From Paludibacteraceae bacterium (lineage in GTDB: Bacteria > Bacteroidota > Bacteroidia > Bacteroidales > Paludibacteraceae): a DNA stretch of 64,000 nt. A program made the position numbers and the translations under genes. Under the pieces are notes generated by a model. It did no database searches. It saw only the letters and a program-made list of their open reading frames with translations, and was not told the DNA's origin. Where the stretch lies: positions 1 through 64,000 of the forward strand of contig JAEDGZ010000010.1 of the NCBI GenBank assembly GCA_016297215.1, written 5' to 3'. Below, piece by piece: positions 8,262-17,353 of the stretch (position 1 is its first letter; each line of letters begins with the position of its first letter).

Positions 8262-8912
8262 CTATTCTATTCCCTCCTCGTGGTTATACCATTCTTCCAA
8301 TCGCTGATTGAAACTTCTTCGGTCGAGACTCTTTGCCCATTGCTTCACCTCGGCGGTCATCTCCACACACTCTATCTTCACTTTCCGCCTGAGGCACAAG
8401 CGTTTTGTCTTCTGCTTGCTCCATAGGCTATCCTCTAAACCCGTAGTCCGAACCAAGATTATCTCGGTCTCATCGGGGATTTCTCGGCAAACTTCGTATG
8501 CCATACGGCGATTTCCAATCACCTCACGGGGCACCAACGCCACATGCCCCGAGGGGTAGAAAATCATGTCTTTACCTGCTTGCAGCGACTGCAAAGCAAT
8601 TGTGGTTAATTGTTGCGCCTGCGCCACATCTTCACGGCGGCGGCTTTTCTCCAAGTCGGGTACTACCACCGAGTCCAGCATCTGCAACACCGGCAAAAAG
8701 AGCCTATTGCGGAAGAAACGCTCATCCACCATCGGGCATAATGCTATGTCCCAGCACTCGGCAAACAGCAGCAAAGGGTCGATAAATGCGGGATGATTGG
8801 GCATCACGAGATGCACTTTGTTATCATGCAAATACTACAATCCCTGAATCTCCACATCATAGTGTGTGTGGAATAGCGCCCGCGCAAAGCGAGCAAAACG
8901 AAAACGGTTCAT
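8262..8912 (-). pseudogene. LPLAT-type acyltransferase interrupted by an amber codon
   Basis: The natural start is the ATG at 8912 (MNRFRFARFARAL...). Codon 26 is TAG (8835-8837), directly after EIQGL, and the frame then continues to 8262 with a good acyltransferase: the HX4D catalytic motif NHPAFID, FYPSGHVALVPRE and about 190 residues. A TTG at 8831 could restart just after the stop and still keep the HX4D motif, so some activity is conceivable. The family acylates glycerol phosphates or similar alcohols. The gene starts right beside a GTCAGTG repeat string. A sequencing error cannot be excluded. Confidence 0.75.
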
Positions 8913-9011
8913 AAGTGGTCAGTGGTCAGAGTTTTCTGAGTAATCGGAATAATCAGAATTATCAGAGCAGGGGAATGTTAATTGTTAACTGTTAATTATT
9001 AACTATTTTCT
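8913..9011. repeat. Intergenic repeat strings (GTCAGTG, AATCAGAATA, TTAATTGTTAA)
   Basis: Three simple-word families lie side by side: AGTGGTCAGTGGTCAGAG, then GGAATAATCAGAATTATCAG, then TTAATTGTTAACTGTTAATT. The same families recur at 24579-24612 and 40381-40445 (first), 26955-26975 and 32455-32510 (second) and 45488-45515 (third). Confidence 0.7.
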
Positions 9012-9707
9012 CTATCTTGCTTTGCAGAGGGCGAAGACGGAGTAGTGAGCACCGCGGCAGGGCTGGAGAGCTTGCATACAGGCTCGCATGGTGGCTCCCG
9101 AGGTGATGAGGTCATCCACCAAGAGGATATGCTTGCGATACAACTCCTCGGGATGGTTCACTTCAAACGCATTCACCATGTTGGTCTTTCGCTCGTCTCC
9201 TTGCAACAACGCCTGCTGGGCGGTATGCTTCCTACGGGTCAATAGTGTCGTATTTATCGGGATTTTGGTTACCTCGCTCAGTGCCCGTGCTATGTATTCC
9301 GACTGGTTAAATCCTCGCTCGAGCAAGCGCTTGGGGTGGAGTGGAATAGGGATGATGATATCTATTCCCTCGAAGAAATCTGTTTGCAGGAAGTCATATG
9401 CCGCTTCTTTGGCAAGCAGGGTGGCTATCTCGGGCTGTTCGTGGAATTTCATGCGATGAATTGCCTTGCGGATAGGGTGCCCTTTGTCGTAGAAAAGGAA
9501 GGCAGCACCCCGTTGAAACCGAGAGAAATCGGAGGAAAAGAGTTGCTCGGTGATGTTATCCCGTTGTGTGGCTTGCTCCGTGCGAGGCAGCGTCTGCATA
9601 CACTCGCGGCAGATACACTCTTCCCCATCGTCAATCACCCGCCCGCACATCGGACAGCAGCGAGGGAAGAGGAGTTGCAGGATACTATGGAAGATGGAGA
9701 GGGACAA
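9012..9707 (-). CDS. comF: ComF family phosphoribosyltransferase-like protein
   Basis: ComF proteins support DNA uptake and recombination. This one has the N-terminal zinc ribbon (CCPMCGR and CICRECM, about residues 15-40) and a PRTase-like fold with IIPIPLHPKRLLERGFNQS and the PRPP-binding motif ILLVDDLITSGAT. The promoter box at 9740-9747 puts the transcript start near 9733, so the in-frame ATG at 9782 cannot be the start of this transcript. I chose the TTG at 9707, giving 231 residues, the normal size; the exact start is uncertain. The 5' end overlaps a CAACCCTCAACTC string. Confidence 0.88.
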   Translation of the reverse strand: MSLSIFHSILQLLFPRCCPMCGRVIDDGEECICRECMQTLPRTEQATQRDNITEQLFSSDFSRFQRGAAFLFYDKGHPIRKAIHRMKFHEQPEIATLLAKEAAYDFLQTDFFEGIDIIIPIPLHPKRLLERGFNQSEYIARALSEVTKIPINTTLLTRRKHTAQQALLQGDERKTNMVNAFEVNHPEELYRKHILLVDDLITSGATMRACMQALQPCRGAHYSVFALCKAR

Positions 9708-9739
9708 TGTGAGTTGAGGGTTGAGGGTTGAGAGTGCGG

Positions 9740-9771
9740 CAAAGGTAGTGATATTTTGGGATATATGCAAG
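9740..9771 (-). promoter_or_regulatory. Promoter of comF
   Basis: Minus-strand CTTG (9768-9771, one mismatch to TTTG), a 20-base spacer and TACCTTTG (9740-9747). Confidence 0.7.
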
Positions 9772-9846
9772 CGTTGCGGCATTCTCGGGATTTGCTATGT
9801 GGCGGGTACGCTTTTGGTGCGGTATAGAGACCGCGCCTCATTGTGC

Positions 9847-11328
9847 TTACAGCGTTACGCCGGTTTTGAAGATGGCTATCTCGTGGTAGCCGTTGCGCTC
9901 GTTGTTGGTGGGCGTGCCGTTGGCTACGGAGATGACGTAGTCGGTGAAGCGTTTTGCCACTTCCTCCATCGGCTCTCCTTCGGCTATCACGCCCGCGTTG
10001 AAGTCAATCCACTGCGGTTTGTTGCGATAGAGGTTGCTGTTGGTGGACACCTTCATCGTGGGCACATAGGTGCCGAAGGGGGTGCCGCGCCCTGTGGTGA
10101 AGAGTACGATATGGCAACCTGCGGAAGCAAGTGCAGTAGCAGCCACGAGGTCATTTCCCGGTGCAGAGAGCAGGTTAAGTCCCTTCACCTGCAAGCGTTC
10201 GCCGTAGGGCAAGACACCGCGGACGAGCGACTTACCGCATTTCTGCGTACAGCCGAGTGCTTTGTCTTCCAGCGTGGAGATACCGCCCGCCTTGTTACCC
10301 GGCGAGGGATTTTCGCCCACAGGCTCGCCGTGGGAGAGGAAATAGTCCTTGAAATCGTTGATGAGCGACACCGTCTCGTCGAAGAGTTGTCGGTTGGCGC
10401 AACGGTCCATAAGGATAGTCTCTGCGCCGAACATCTCGGGTACTTCGGTAAGGATGGTGGTGCCGCCTTGCGCTACGAGGTAGTCGGAGAAGACGCCTAA
10501 TAGCGGGTTGGCGGTGATGCCGGAGAAGCCGTCTGAGCCGCCGCACTTCAAGCCTACGCGCAGTTCGGAGAGCGGGCACTCGGTGCGTTGGTCTTGCTGC
10601 GTGAGGACATATAGCTCGCGCAGGATAGGCATGCAGTATTCCACCTCATCGCCCTCAATCTTCTGGCTCACGACGAAGCGCACGCGCTCGTGGTCGTACT
10701 CGCCGCAGAACTGCTCGAAGACATCCGGCTGGTTGTTCTCGCAGCCGAGTCCTACCACCAAGACCGCACCGGCATTGGGGTGGTGCACCATGTCGCGCAG
10801 GATTTTCTTGGTGTTCTCGTGGTCATCGCCCAACTGTGAGCAGCCGTAGTTATGCGGGAAAGCAAAGATGTTGTCCGCTCCCGTCTCGCGGCGCAGTTGC
10901 TCCGCCAAGCGGCTGACGATACCATTCACGCAGCCGACGGTCGGGATAATCCATACCTCGTTGCGGATACCCACCTGCCCGTCTTTGCGGCGATAGCCCA
11001 TGAAGGTGCGGTGGTCGTCGGGGATGTTGAGCACCACGTCTTGGGGGTGGTACTCGTAGGAGAGCAACCCCGCGAGGTTGGTCTTGATATTGTTCTCGTT
11101 CATCCACGCGCCGGCTTGTTTGTCTTCGCGGGCATGTCCAATGGGGAAGCCGTACTTAATCACGTTCTCGCCGGCTTTGATGTCAGCAATAGCGATTTTG
11201 TGTCCTGCTGGAATGTCTTCCTGCACGGTGATTGTCTTGCCGTCCACTTCTATGACGGCACCTGCCGACAAGGGCTGTATGGCTACAACCACGTTGTCGG
11301 CAGGATTGATTTTCAGGATATCAGTCAT
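9847..11328 (-). CDS. uxaA: Altronate dehydratase
   Basis: Dehydrates D-altronate to 2-keto-3-deoxygluconate in galacturonate breakdown. 493 residues, full length. The N-terminal SAF-type domain (about 1-95) is followed by the metal-binding core with FPHNYGCSQLGDD, GLGCENNQPD, GLKCGGSDGFSG and LGCTQKCGKS. It follows uxaB on the same strand after a 113-base gap packed with ATCGTAAATCGTAAATC strings, so the two are one transcription unit. The isomerase and the KDG kinase/aldolase are not in the window. Confidence 0.95.
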   Translation of the reverse strand: MTDILKINPADNVVVAIQPLSAGAVIEVDGKTITVQEDIPAGHKIAIADIKAGENVIKYGFPIGHAREDKQAGAWMNENNIKTNLAGLLSYEYHPQDVVLNIPDDHRTFMGYRRKDGQVGIRNEVWIIPTVGCVNGIVSRLAEQLRRETGADNIFAFPHNYGCSQLGDDHENTKKILRDMVHHPNAGAVLVVGLGCENNQPDVFEQFCGEYDHERVRFVVSQKIEGDEVEYCMPILRELYVLTQQDQRTECPLSELRVGLKCGGSDGFSGITANPLLGVFSDYLVAQGGTTILTEVPEMFGAETILMDRCANRQLFDETVSLINDFKDYFLSHGEPVGENPSPGNKAGGISTLEDKALGCTQKCGKSLVRGVLPYGERLQVKGLNLLSAPGNDLVAATALASAGCHIVLFTTGRGTPFGTYVPTMKVSTNSNLYRNKPQWIDFNAGVIAEGEPMEEVAKRFTDYVISVANGTPTNNERNGYHEIAIFKTGVTL

Positions 11329-11441
11329 GGGGATTTACGATTTACGAATTACGATTTGCCATGCGGAAAAGCAGGATTGATTTACGATTTACGATTGAAG
11401 CACTATGCCAATCGTAAATCGTAAATCGTCCAATCGTAAAT
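11329..11441. repeat. ATTTACGATTTACGA string between uxaB and uxaA
   Basis: Almost the whole gap is made of GATTTACGATTTACGA words and their complements, which could fold back on themselves in the uxaBA transcript. The same word family makes up the 32-bp palindrome inside hsdS (43969-44000). Confidence 0.7.
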
Positions 11442-12926
11442 TTACAAGATGCTCTTTACGGTTTCTACCATGCCTCTTTCTTGGATGCTGCGGAGGAAGC
11501 CCTCTACCATGTCGGTCAAGCCCGGGATGGTGTTGAGGTCTTGCTTGCTCTCTTTCCAGATGATGTCGGTAGCGCCAAGCACGCCTTCTGCCACTTTGCG
11601 GAGGTCGCCCGTTGCCCAGAGTTGGCTGAGCAGGTCCATAATCTCCTGTGCGTCATTGGGCTGGATGGGAGCACCATCGGCGCGTGTGCCACCTTTGTAG
11701 TAGGTGATGATAGCGGCGAGACCGAGTACCAAGCCCTTCGGCAGTTCGCCCTTGCGCTCCAAGTAGGTCTTCAAGCCGGGCAGGTCGCGGGTCTCGAATT
11801 TCGGGAAGGAGTTGAGCATGATGCTAGTAACTTGGTGGTCCACATAGGGGTTGTTGAAACGCTCCAGCACATCGCTTGCGAACTGGCGGAGTTCATCCAT
11901 CGGCAGGTTAAGGGTCTCCATGAGTTCCTCGAACTGCACTTTGTGGATATACTGTCCGATGACGGGGTCGTTGCAAGCATCGCGCACGATGTTGATACCG
12001 CTGAGGTAAGCCACCGGCGAGAGGACGGTGTGAGGACCGTTGAGCAGGGTAACCTTACGCTCGTGGTAGGGCTTCTCCGACTCGGCGATGAGCACGTGCA
12101 GCCCGGCTTTCTCTGCGGGGAACTCCTCGCGCAGTTGCTCGATGCTCATGTTCTCGGGTTTCTCGATTACCCAGAGGTGGAATATCTCGGCTTGCACCAC
12201 GAGGTTGTCGTTGTAGCCCACTTTCTCTTGGATAGCCGCGATGTCCTTGCGGGGGAAGCCCGGCACGATACGGTCCACGAGGGTAGCGCAGACGTAGTTG
12301 TACTTGGTGAACCACTCTTTGAAGCCCTCGTAGTCAGCGCCGAGGTCCTCTTTCCAGAGTGCGATATACTGGTAGATGCACTCTTTGAGGTGGTGTCCGT
12401 TGAGGAAAATCAACTCGCAGGGCATGAGGATAAGTCCCTTGGAGGGGCAGCCGTTGAAGGTCTTGTAGCGGCGGTAGAGCAGTTGCACGAGTTTGCCCGG
12501 ATATGCACTGGCGGGCGCATCGGTGAACTTGCACGTGGGGTCGAAGGTGATACCTGCCTCGGTGGTGTTCGAGATGATGAAACGGATGTCGGGCTGCTCA
12601 GCGAGTGCCATGAAAGCGGCGTTCTGCGAGTAGGGGTTGAGGGCGCGGGAGATCACATCGATACGCTCCAGCGAGTTCACAGGCTCGCCGTTCAGACGAC
12701 CTTGCAGGTTCACGTGGTAGAGGCAGTCTTGTCCGTTCAACCACTCCACCATACCTTTGTCAATCGGCTGTACCACTACAACGGAGCCGTTGAAGTTGGT
12801 CTTGGCATTCATATTCCAAATAATCCAATCAACAAACGCGCGGAGGAAGTTACCCTCACCGAATTGGATGATACGCTCGGGTGCCACGCTCTTGGGGGCA
12901 GTCCATTTGTTTAGTGCTTTTTTCAT
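11442..12926 (-). CDS. uxaB: Tagaturonate reductase (altronate oxidoreductase)
   Basis: NAD-dependent mannitol-dehydrogenase-family enzyme (494 residues) that reduces tagaturonate to altronate, the step before UxaA. The N-terminus has the family signature IQFGEGNFLRAFVDW and the core shows ISNTTEAGI and CELIFLNGHHLKEC. KVTLLNGPHTVLSP and FNNPYVDHQ mark the C-terminal catalytic domain. It is the first gene of a two-gene uxaB-uxaA unit. The upstream promoter has a good TACCTTTG but a poor -33 box, which would suit an activator-dependent sugar-acid operon; that is inference. Confidence 0.95.
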   Translation of the reverse strand: MKKALNKWTAPKSVAPERIIQFGEGNFLRAFVDWIIWNMNAKTNFNGSVVVVQPIDKGMVEWLNGQDCLYHVNLQGRLNGEPVNSLERIDVISRALNPYSQNAAFMALAEQPDIRFIISNTTEAGITFDPTCKFTDAPASAYPGKLVQLLYRRYKTFNGCPSKGLILMPCELIFLNGHHLKECIYQYIALWKEDLGADYEGFKEWFTKYNYVCATLVDRIVPGFPRKDIAAIQEKVGYNDNLVVQAEIFHLWVIEKPENMSIEQLREEFPAEKAGLHVLIAESEKPYHERKVTLLNGPHTVLSPVAYLSGINIVRDACNDPVIGQYIHKVQFEELMETLNLPMDELRQFASDVLERFNNPYVDHQVTSIMLNSFPKFETRDLPGLKTYLERKGELPKGLVLGLAAIITYYKGGTRADGAPIQPNDAQEIMDLLSQLWATGDLRKVAEGVLGATDIIWKESKQDLNTIPGLTDMVEGFLRSIQERGMVETVKSIL

Positions 12927-13004
12927 ACTATTGAAATTTTAACGTTATTGAGTCCGCGGAAATAGTTGCCATAGCACTTTCCTTTGCGTAGGCAATTCTG
13001 GCGA

Positions 13005-13036
13005 CAAAGGTACTGCTTTTCTTGCGAATAGGTAAC
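13005..13036 (-). promoter_or_regulatory. Promoter of uxaBA with weak -33 box
   Basis: Minus-strand TACCTTTG (13005-13012) is perfect, but 20 bases upstream (13033-13036) reads GTTA rather than TTTG. A regulator may be needed to help this promoter. Confidence 0.5.
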
Positions 13037-13153
13037 CATAAAATTACGGAAAATGTAGAAAAATTGACGGATAGATAGTGATGATTACGGAAGTGTTTAG
13101 CAGGCTGCCGTGTTTGACTCGAGAAGAGCCGCCGGCGGGGTCGGGTCGGGCGG

Positions 13154-13540
13154 TTAGATGGTTTTTTGTAGGAACTTCTCCCGCTCTACGATGAAGCGGA
13201 GATGTGTGCCTTCGCCTAATAGGACATTGCCCTCGGCGGTCTGTTGGAATGCCGCCACGCGGAAATGCAGTTTGCGTCCCTCTACGGCGGTGAGTTCGGC
13301 GATGGCATAGACATGTGCTCCGACAGTCGATGGGCGCAGGTGGCTGCTCTCGATATGCCCGCCCACCGTGGTCTCCCCTTCCGCCAACGCATCGCGCACG
13401 GCAAGCATGGCGGCATTCTCCATCAGTGATAACATAGCGGGCGTTGCCCAAACTGCCATATCCCCCGAGCCGATATGGATGGCTGTAGTCTCCGCGCTGA
13501 CTATAGCGCTACTGCGGTGTGTTAGTCCGATTTGCATCAT
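13154..13540 (-). CDS. Hotdog-fold acyl-CoA thioesterase (FlK/PaaI type)
   Basis: 128 residues from the ATG at 13540, the first ATG after the predicted transcript start. The segment MAVWATPAMLSLMENAAM contains the helix with the catalytic Thr/Glu region of fluoroacetyl-CoA-thioesterase-like proteins, followed by VGGHIESSHLRPS and the strand pattern of a single hotdog domain. It probably hydrolyses a short or medium acyl-CoA; the substrate cannot be read from sequence. It is transcribed divergently from feoB. The same frame stays open far upstream, opposite feoB, but the promoter marks the true start. Confidence 0.85.
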   Translation of the reverse strand: MMQIGLTHRSSAIVSAETTAIHIGSGDMAVWATPAMLSLMENAAMLAVRDALAEGETTVGGHIESSHLRPSTVGAHVYAIAELTAVEGRKLHFRVAAFQQTAEGNVLLGEGTHLRFIVEREKFLQKTI

Positions 13541-13565
13541 AGTAATACGTTTGTAATGACGGGCG

Positions 13566-13597
13566 CAAAGATACTGCTTTTTTCGGATATGGACAAA
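13566..13597 (-). promoter_or_regulatory. Promoter of the thioesterase gene
   Basis: Minus-strand TTTG (13594-13597), a 20-base spacer and perfect TATCTTTG (13566-13573). Confidence 0.85.
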
Positions 13598-13625
13598 CAA
13601 AAATTGCAAATACCTATATATAGGT

Positions 13626-13657
13626 ATTGTATATATGGGGAAAAAGCAGTAATTTTG
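13626..13657 (+). promoter_or_regulatory. Promoter of feoB
   Basis: ATTG (13626-13629), a 20-base spacer and TAATTTTG (13650-13657), back to back with the thioesterase promoter. The upstream palindromic words CCTATATATAGG could be a regulator site; no clear Fur box is seen. Confidence 0.7.
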
Positions 13658-13678
13658 CGGCGTCTTTGCTATAGAAAT

Positions 13679-15367
13679 ATGAAACAGGAAACAAACATTA
13701 GTCGCATAGCCGTTGTGGGTAGTCCGCAGAGCGGTAAGTCGGCACTCACGGAGCGACTGCAAGCCATGATAGACGTGGCAGGGATGCCGCTGCAACTGAC
13801 CGAGATACACAATCTCGATGACCTCCATGCCCATAGTTTTGCCGTTATCTTGCAGGTGGTGGACTGCATGCACTTGGAGCAGAGCCTTATGCTCACGCCG
13901 CATATCATCGATGAGCAGGAGAAGATCGTGATGGCGTTCAATCGCTACGACCTCCTGCAGCAGACCGACCACTCGCTGGATATGCAGCAGATGCGCACGC
14001 TTATCGGTGTGCCTATGGAGTTGGTATCCGTGGAGACGGGTTTGGGTTTGGATAGCGTCATCCGTCTGCTGGAAGAGACGGTGCACAAGCCGCTCTCTAC
14101 CGCACACCCTATTTACCACCTGCGCGACCTCGAGGACGAAGATGCCTACGAGGCATATGTGCACGGTATCCTGACCCAGTGTCTGCGCCACGCGGAGGAT
14201 GACCAAGAGCAGACCACGCTGGAGAAAGTGGATAAGATACTGACCAACAAATGGATAGGCTTCCCGCTGATGATACTCATCCTCTTCTTGGTCTTCCAAT
14301 GCACGTTCAGCCTCGGAGCCTACCCGCAGGAGTGGATACAGATGGGGATTGACGCGCTGTGCGAATGGTGCTCTACGCTGATGCCCACGGCGTGGTGGAG
14401 CAGTCTGCTCATCGACGGCGTGATACAGGGCGTGGGGGCAGTGCTGGCGTTCCTGCCGAACATCATCATCATGTTCTTCTTCATCTCGCTGATGGAAGAC
14501 AGCGGCTACATGGCGCGTATGGCGTATCTGATGGATGGTATCATGCACCGCGTGGGCTTGCACGGACGTTCGTTCATGCCTATGCTGGTGGGCTTCGGCT
14601 GCAACGTGCCGGCTATCATGGCGGCGCGCGACATCAAAGACCCGAAAGACCGCACGCTGACCATGCTCATGGTGCCTTTCATGTCCTGCTCCGCCCGCCT
14701 GCCGGTGTATATGCTCTTTGTGGATACGTTCTTTGCGAAATACAAAGCGCTCGTGATGCTCTCGATGTACGTAATCGGTATCGGACTGTCTATCCTCTTT
14801 GCGCTTATCATGAAGCACACCAAATGGTTCCGCAAGCCGGCGGACGACAGCGTCAACGAGTTGCCCGCGTTCCGCATGCCAACATGGCGCGCCACGGGTG
14901 CACATATCTGGGAGCGCGTGAAAGATTACTTGCAGAAAATCTCCACCGTCATCCTATGGGCGTCCATCATCATCTGGGCATTAGAGTACTTCCCCACGCA
15001 GGACGTCAGCAATCTGGAGAACTCCTATTTAGCGATGATAGGCAAGGCGATTGCGCCGGTGCTGAGCCCGCTGGGCTTCGACTGGAAGATGTCCGTTTGC
15101 CTGCTGACGGGTCTACCTGCCAAGGAGGCTATCGTCTCCACGATGGCGATACTCTACGGCGGCGATATCGCCACGGCGGCGTTCACGCCCGTTACCGCCT
15201 TTGGCTTCATGCTCTTCACCCTGCTCTACTTCCCCTGTATTGCTACTATCGCCACCCTGCGCCGCGAGGCGGGGAAAGGCTGGGCATGGTTCACCGTCTT
15301 CAACTCCCTCATACTGGCATGGCTGGTAGCGTTCTTGGTAAACCTCATCGGCTCTTTGTTCATGTAG
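13679..15367 (+). CDS. feoB: Ferrous iron transporter FeoB with a reduced G domain
   Basis: Inner-membrane Fe(II) transporter, 562 residues from the ATG at 13679 (upstream starts lie within the promoter). The membrane part is typical: two Gate domains with FGCNVPAIMAARDIKDPKDR and MSCSARLPVYMLF, and GLPAKEAIVSTMAILYGG near the end. The cytosolic G domain is shortened and eroded. The P-loop is GSPQSGKS, but the switch I region with its threonine and the DxxG motif cannot be found, and the NKxD motif reads NRYD. FeoB is normally 650-800 residues. No feoA lies next to it. Transport may no longer depend on canonical GTP hydrolysis, or this is a specialised paralogue. Confidence 0.9.
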   Translation: MKQETNISRIAVVGSPQSGKSALTERLQAMIDVAGMPLQLTEIHNLDDLHAHSFAVILQVVDCMHLEQSLMLTPHIIDEQEKIVMAFNRYDLLQQTDHSLDMQQMRTLIGVPMELVSVETGLGLDSVIRLLEETVHKPLSTAHPIYHLRDLEDEDAYEAYVHGILTQCLRHAEDDQEQTTLEKVDKILTNKWIGFPLMILILFLVFQCTFSLGAYPQEWIQMGIDALCEWCSTLMPTAWWSSLLIDGVIQGVGAVLAFLPNIIIMFFFISLMEDSGYMARMAYLMDGIMHRVGLHGRSFMPMLVGFGCNVPAIMAARDIKDPKDRTLTMLMVPFMSCSARLPVYMLFVDTFFAKYKALVMLSMYVIGIGLSILFALIMKHTKWFRKPADDSVNELPAFRMPTWRATGAHIWERVKDYLQKISTVILWASIIIWALEYFPTQDVSNLENSYLAMIGKAIAPVLSPLGFDWKMSVCLLTGLPAKEAIVSTMAILYGGDIATAAFTPVTAFGFMLFTLLYFPCIATIATLRREAGKGWAWFTVFNSLILAWLVAFLVNLIGSLFM

Positions 15368-15382
15368 GGAAACGTTTTTCTA

Positions 15383-17209
15383 TCAAGGGGTTGTCAATAC
15401 CGCTGTGCTGATGCGTTTGCGCAAGTCTGTGCGCGAGACGTTGCCGTTGAGGTATTGCTCCATCATCATGCTCGCTACGGGGGCAGCCCATGTGGCACCG
15501 AAGCCGGCATTCTCCACCACCACTGCTACTGCTATCTGCGGGTTCTCCAGCGGCGCAAAGCCGATGAAGATAGCATGGTCTTTGCCGTGCGGGTTCTGCA
15601 CGGTACCCGTCTTACCTGCGCTCTCCACGCCCGGCACTTTGTACCAGCGTCCCGTGCCATTCGTCATCACGCGGTGCATACCCTCTTGCACCACACCGAA
15701 ATAACTGCTGTCGATGGGTGTCTGATGGCGGCGCAGGCGCATGGAGTCGGCTTTGTTGAGGTGGGGCGTGATGAAATAGCCCTTGTTGGCAATCATCGCC
15801 GCTTGGTTTGCCAGTTGCAGCGGCGTTACCAACACCTCGCCCTGCCCGATACTGAGCGAGCGGATAGTGATGGCTTTCCAGCCCGTCTTGCCGTAGTACT
15901 TATCGTAGAAACGTGTGCTCGGGATGCTGCCCGATGATTGGTAGCCCACGTCGGAATCCTCAAAGCGTTGCCCGAAACCGAACGAGAGCATGTCCTCGCG
16001 CCACACTTCGTAGTTGTGGCGGAAGTTCTCGTTCTCCTCGCCGTAGCCGCCGCGCTGGAGCATGTCGCGGAAGGCGCACCAGAAATAGGGGTTGCAACTC
16101 TGCTCGATGGCTTCCTCAAGCGAGACGGGGCTACCGTGGTGGTGCGTACATTTGATAGGCGTAGAGCCGGGACCGCTGCAGGGGTACTGCGTCCGCGGGG
16201 TGATACCTTTCTCTTGCAGGCAGACCAGTGCCTGCACGGTCTTGAAGGTGGAGCCCGGGGGGTAGGTGGCTTGTGTGGCGCGGTTCAGCAGGGGTTTGGA
16301 GGCATCGTTGAGCAGGGCGTTGTAGTTGGCGTTGCGCTCTCTGCCGACCAGCACCTGCGGGTCCCATGCAGGGGACGACACCAGCGCCAATATCTCGCCG
16401 GTCTGCGGCTCTATCGCCACCGCGCTACCCACTTTGTTCGCCAGCAACTCCTCCGCCAACAGTTGCAACTGTATGTCGAGGGTTATCGTCAGGTCTTGTC
16501 CTGCCTGCGCGGGGCGGTCTAACTCGCCGTCGTGGTAGGAGCCTTGCAGGCGCCCTTTCGAGTCGCGCATTAGCACCTCCACGCCTTTCTCGCCGCGCAG
16601 TGCTAACTCATAGGTCTGCTCCAGCCCGTCGCGCCCCGAATAGTCGCCGCGGCTGTAATAGGGGTCTTTGTCCAAATCGCTCTGGCTCACCTCACCCACG
16701 CTGCCGAGCACATGCGCCGCAGCGTTGTAAGTGTAGTCGCGTAGGGTGCGTTTGCGAATCTGCACGCCCGGGAAGCAGAAGAGCGACTCTTGCAGCGTGG
16801 CGACATCTTCCTTCTTCAGTTGGCTCAGGAACACCTGCGGGGTGTAACTCGAATAACCGCGGTTCTTCTTGCGGTTCTTGATGTCGGCAATGCGGCTGTC
16901 GAACTCCTTGCGGTCTATCGCCAAGGTGCGGCAGAAAGCCGTGGTGTCGAACTGCTTGCCCATCTCGCGCATAATCATCGTTACCTCATAGATAGGCTGG
17001 TTGAAGACCAACAACTCGCCGTTGCGGTCGTAGATTAAGCCGCGGGAGGGGTAGATGGTCTGGCGCACCAAGGCATTGCTGTCTGCCTTGTCGCCACTCG
17101 TGGAATCGATGATTTGCAGGAAAAACAAGCGTATGATATACACCAACACTATACCAACGGCTATTCCGCTGATAACATACCGCCGCTTATAGTTGTTGTC
17201 GTTAATCAT
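15383..17209 (-). CDS. mrdA: Penicillin-binding protein 2 (elongasome transpeptidase)
   Basis: Peptidoglycan DD-transpeptidase for side-wall growth, 608 residues. A single N-terminal membrane anchor (about residues 10-32), a dimerisation domain containing YPSRGLIYDRNGE, and a transpeptidase domain with the catalytic PPGSTFK, the SCN triad and KTGTVQNPHGKDH. It is the last gene of mreB-mreC-mreD-mrdA. rodA, which commonly follows in Bacteroidales, is absent: feoB ends 15 bases away on the opposite strand. Confidence 0.96.
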   Translation of the reverse strand: MINDNNYKRRYVISGIAVGIVLVYIIRLFFLQIIDSTSGDKADSNALVRQTIYPSRGLIYDRNGELLVFNQPIYEVTMIMREMGKQFDTTAFCRTLAIDRKEFDSRIADIKNRKKNRGYSSYTPQVFLSQLKKEDVATLQESLFCFPGVQIRKRTLRDYTYNAAAHVLGSVGEVSQSDLDKDPYYSRGDYSGRDGLEQTYELALRGEKGVEVLMRDSKGRLQGSYHDGELDRPAQAGQDLTITLDIQLQLLAEELLANKVGSAVAIEPQTGEILALVSSPAWDPQVLVGRERNANYNALLNDASKPLLNRATQATYPPGSTFKTVQALVCLQEKGITPRTQYPCSGPGSTPIKCTHHHGSPVSLEEAIEQSCNPYFWCAFRDMLQRGGYGEENENFRHNYEVWREDMLSFGFGQRFEDSDVGYQSSGSIPSTRFYDKYYGKTGWKAITIRSLSIGQGEVLVTPLQLANQAAMIANKGYFITPHLNKADSMRLRRHQTPIDSSYFGVVQEGMHRVMTNGTGRWYKVPGVESAGKTGTVQNPHGKDHAIFIGFAPLENPQIAVAVVVENAGFGATWAAPVASMMMEQYLNGNVSRTDLRKRISTAVLTTP

Positions 17210-17353
17210 AAGTTAGACCGCTTCGCTGAAAGACACAAGACCGCTCACTGCGTTCGCTGAAAGACTAAATAGTTTCGACTCTGACTTCTAACCACTCAAC
17301 TCTCAACTACCAGCAGGCGGGGACGCCTGCGTACCCGGACACTGACCACTAAA
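17210..17353. repeat. Intergenic repeat strings between mreD and mrdA
   Basis: Contains TAACCACTCAACTCTCAAC words and, at 17311-17339, the GC palindrome family member CAGCAGGCGGGGACGCCTGC followed by GTACCCGGA. This palindrome recurs within and between genes throughout the window. Confidence 0.75.

Noticed and set aside
8835..8837. TAG possibly read as a sense codon
   Set aside because: Only one case was seen, and other genes in the window terminate normally at TAG, so a mutation or error is simpler.
13541..14905. Long open frame on the minus strand opposite feoB, continuous with the thioesterase (583 codons in all)
   Set aside because: The promoter at 13566-13597 and the ATG at 13540 mark the real gene. 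The upstream part is low-complexity His/Arg/Glu-rich sequence typical of an antisense shadow.
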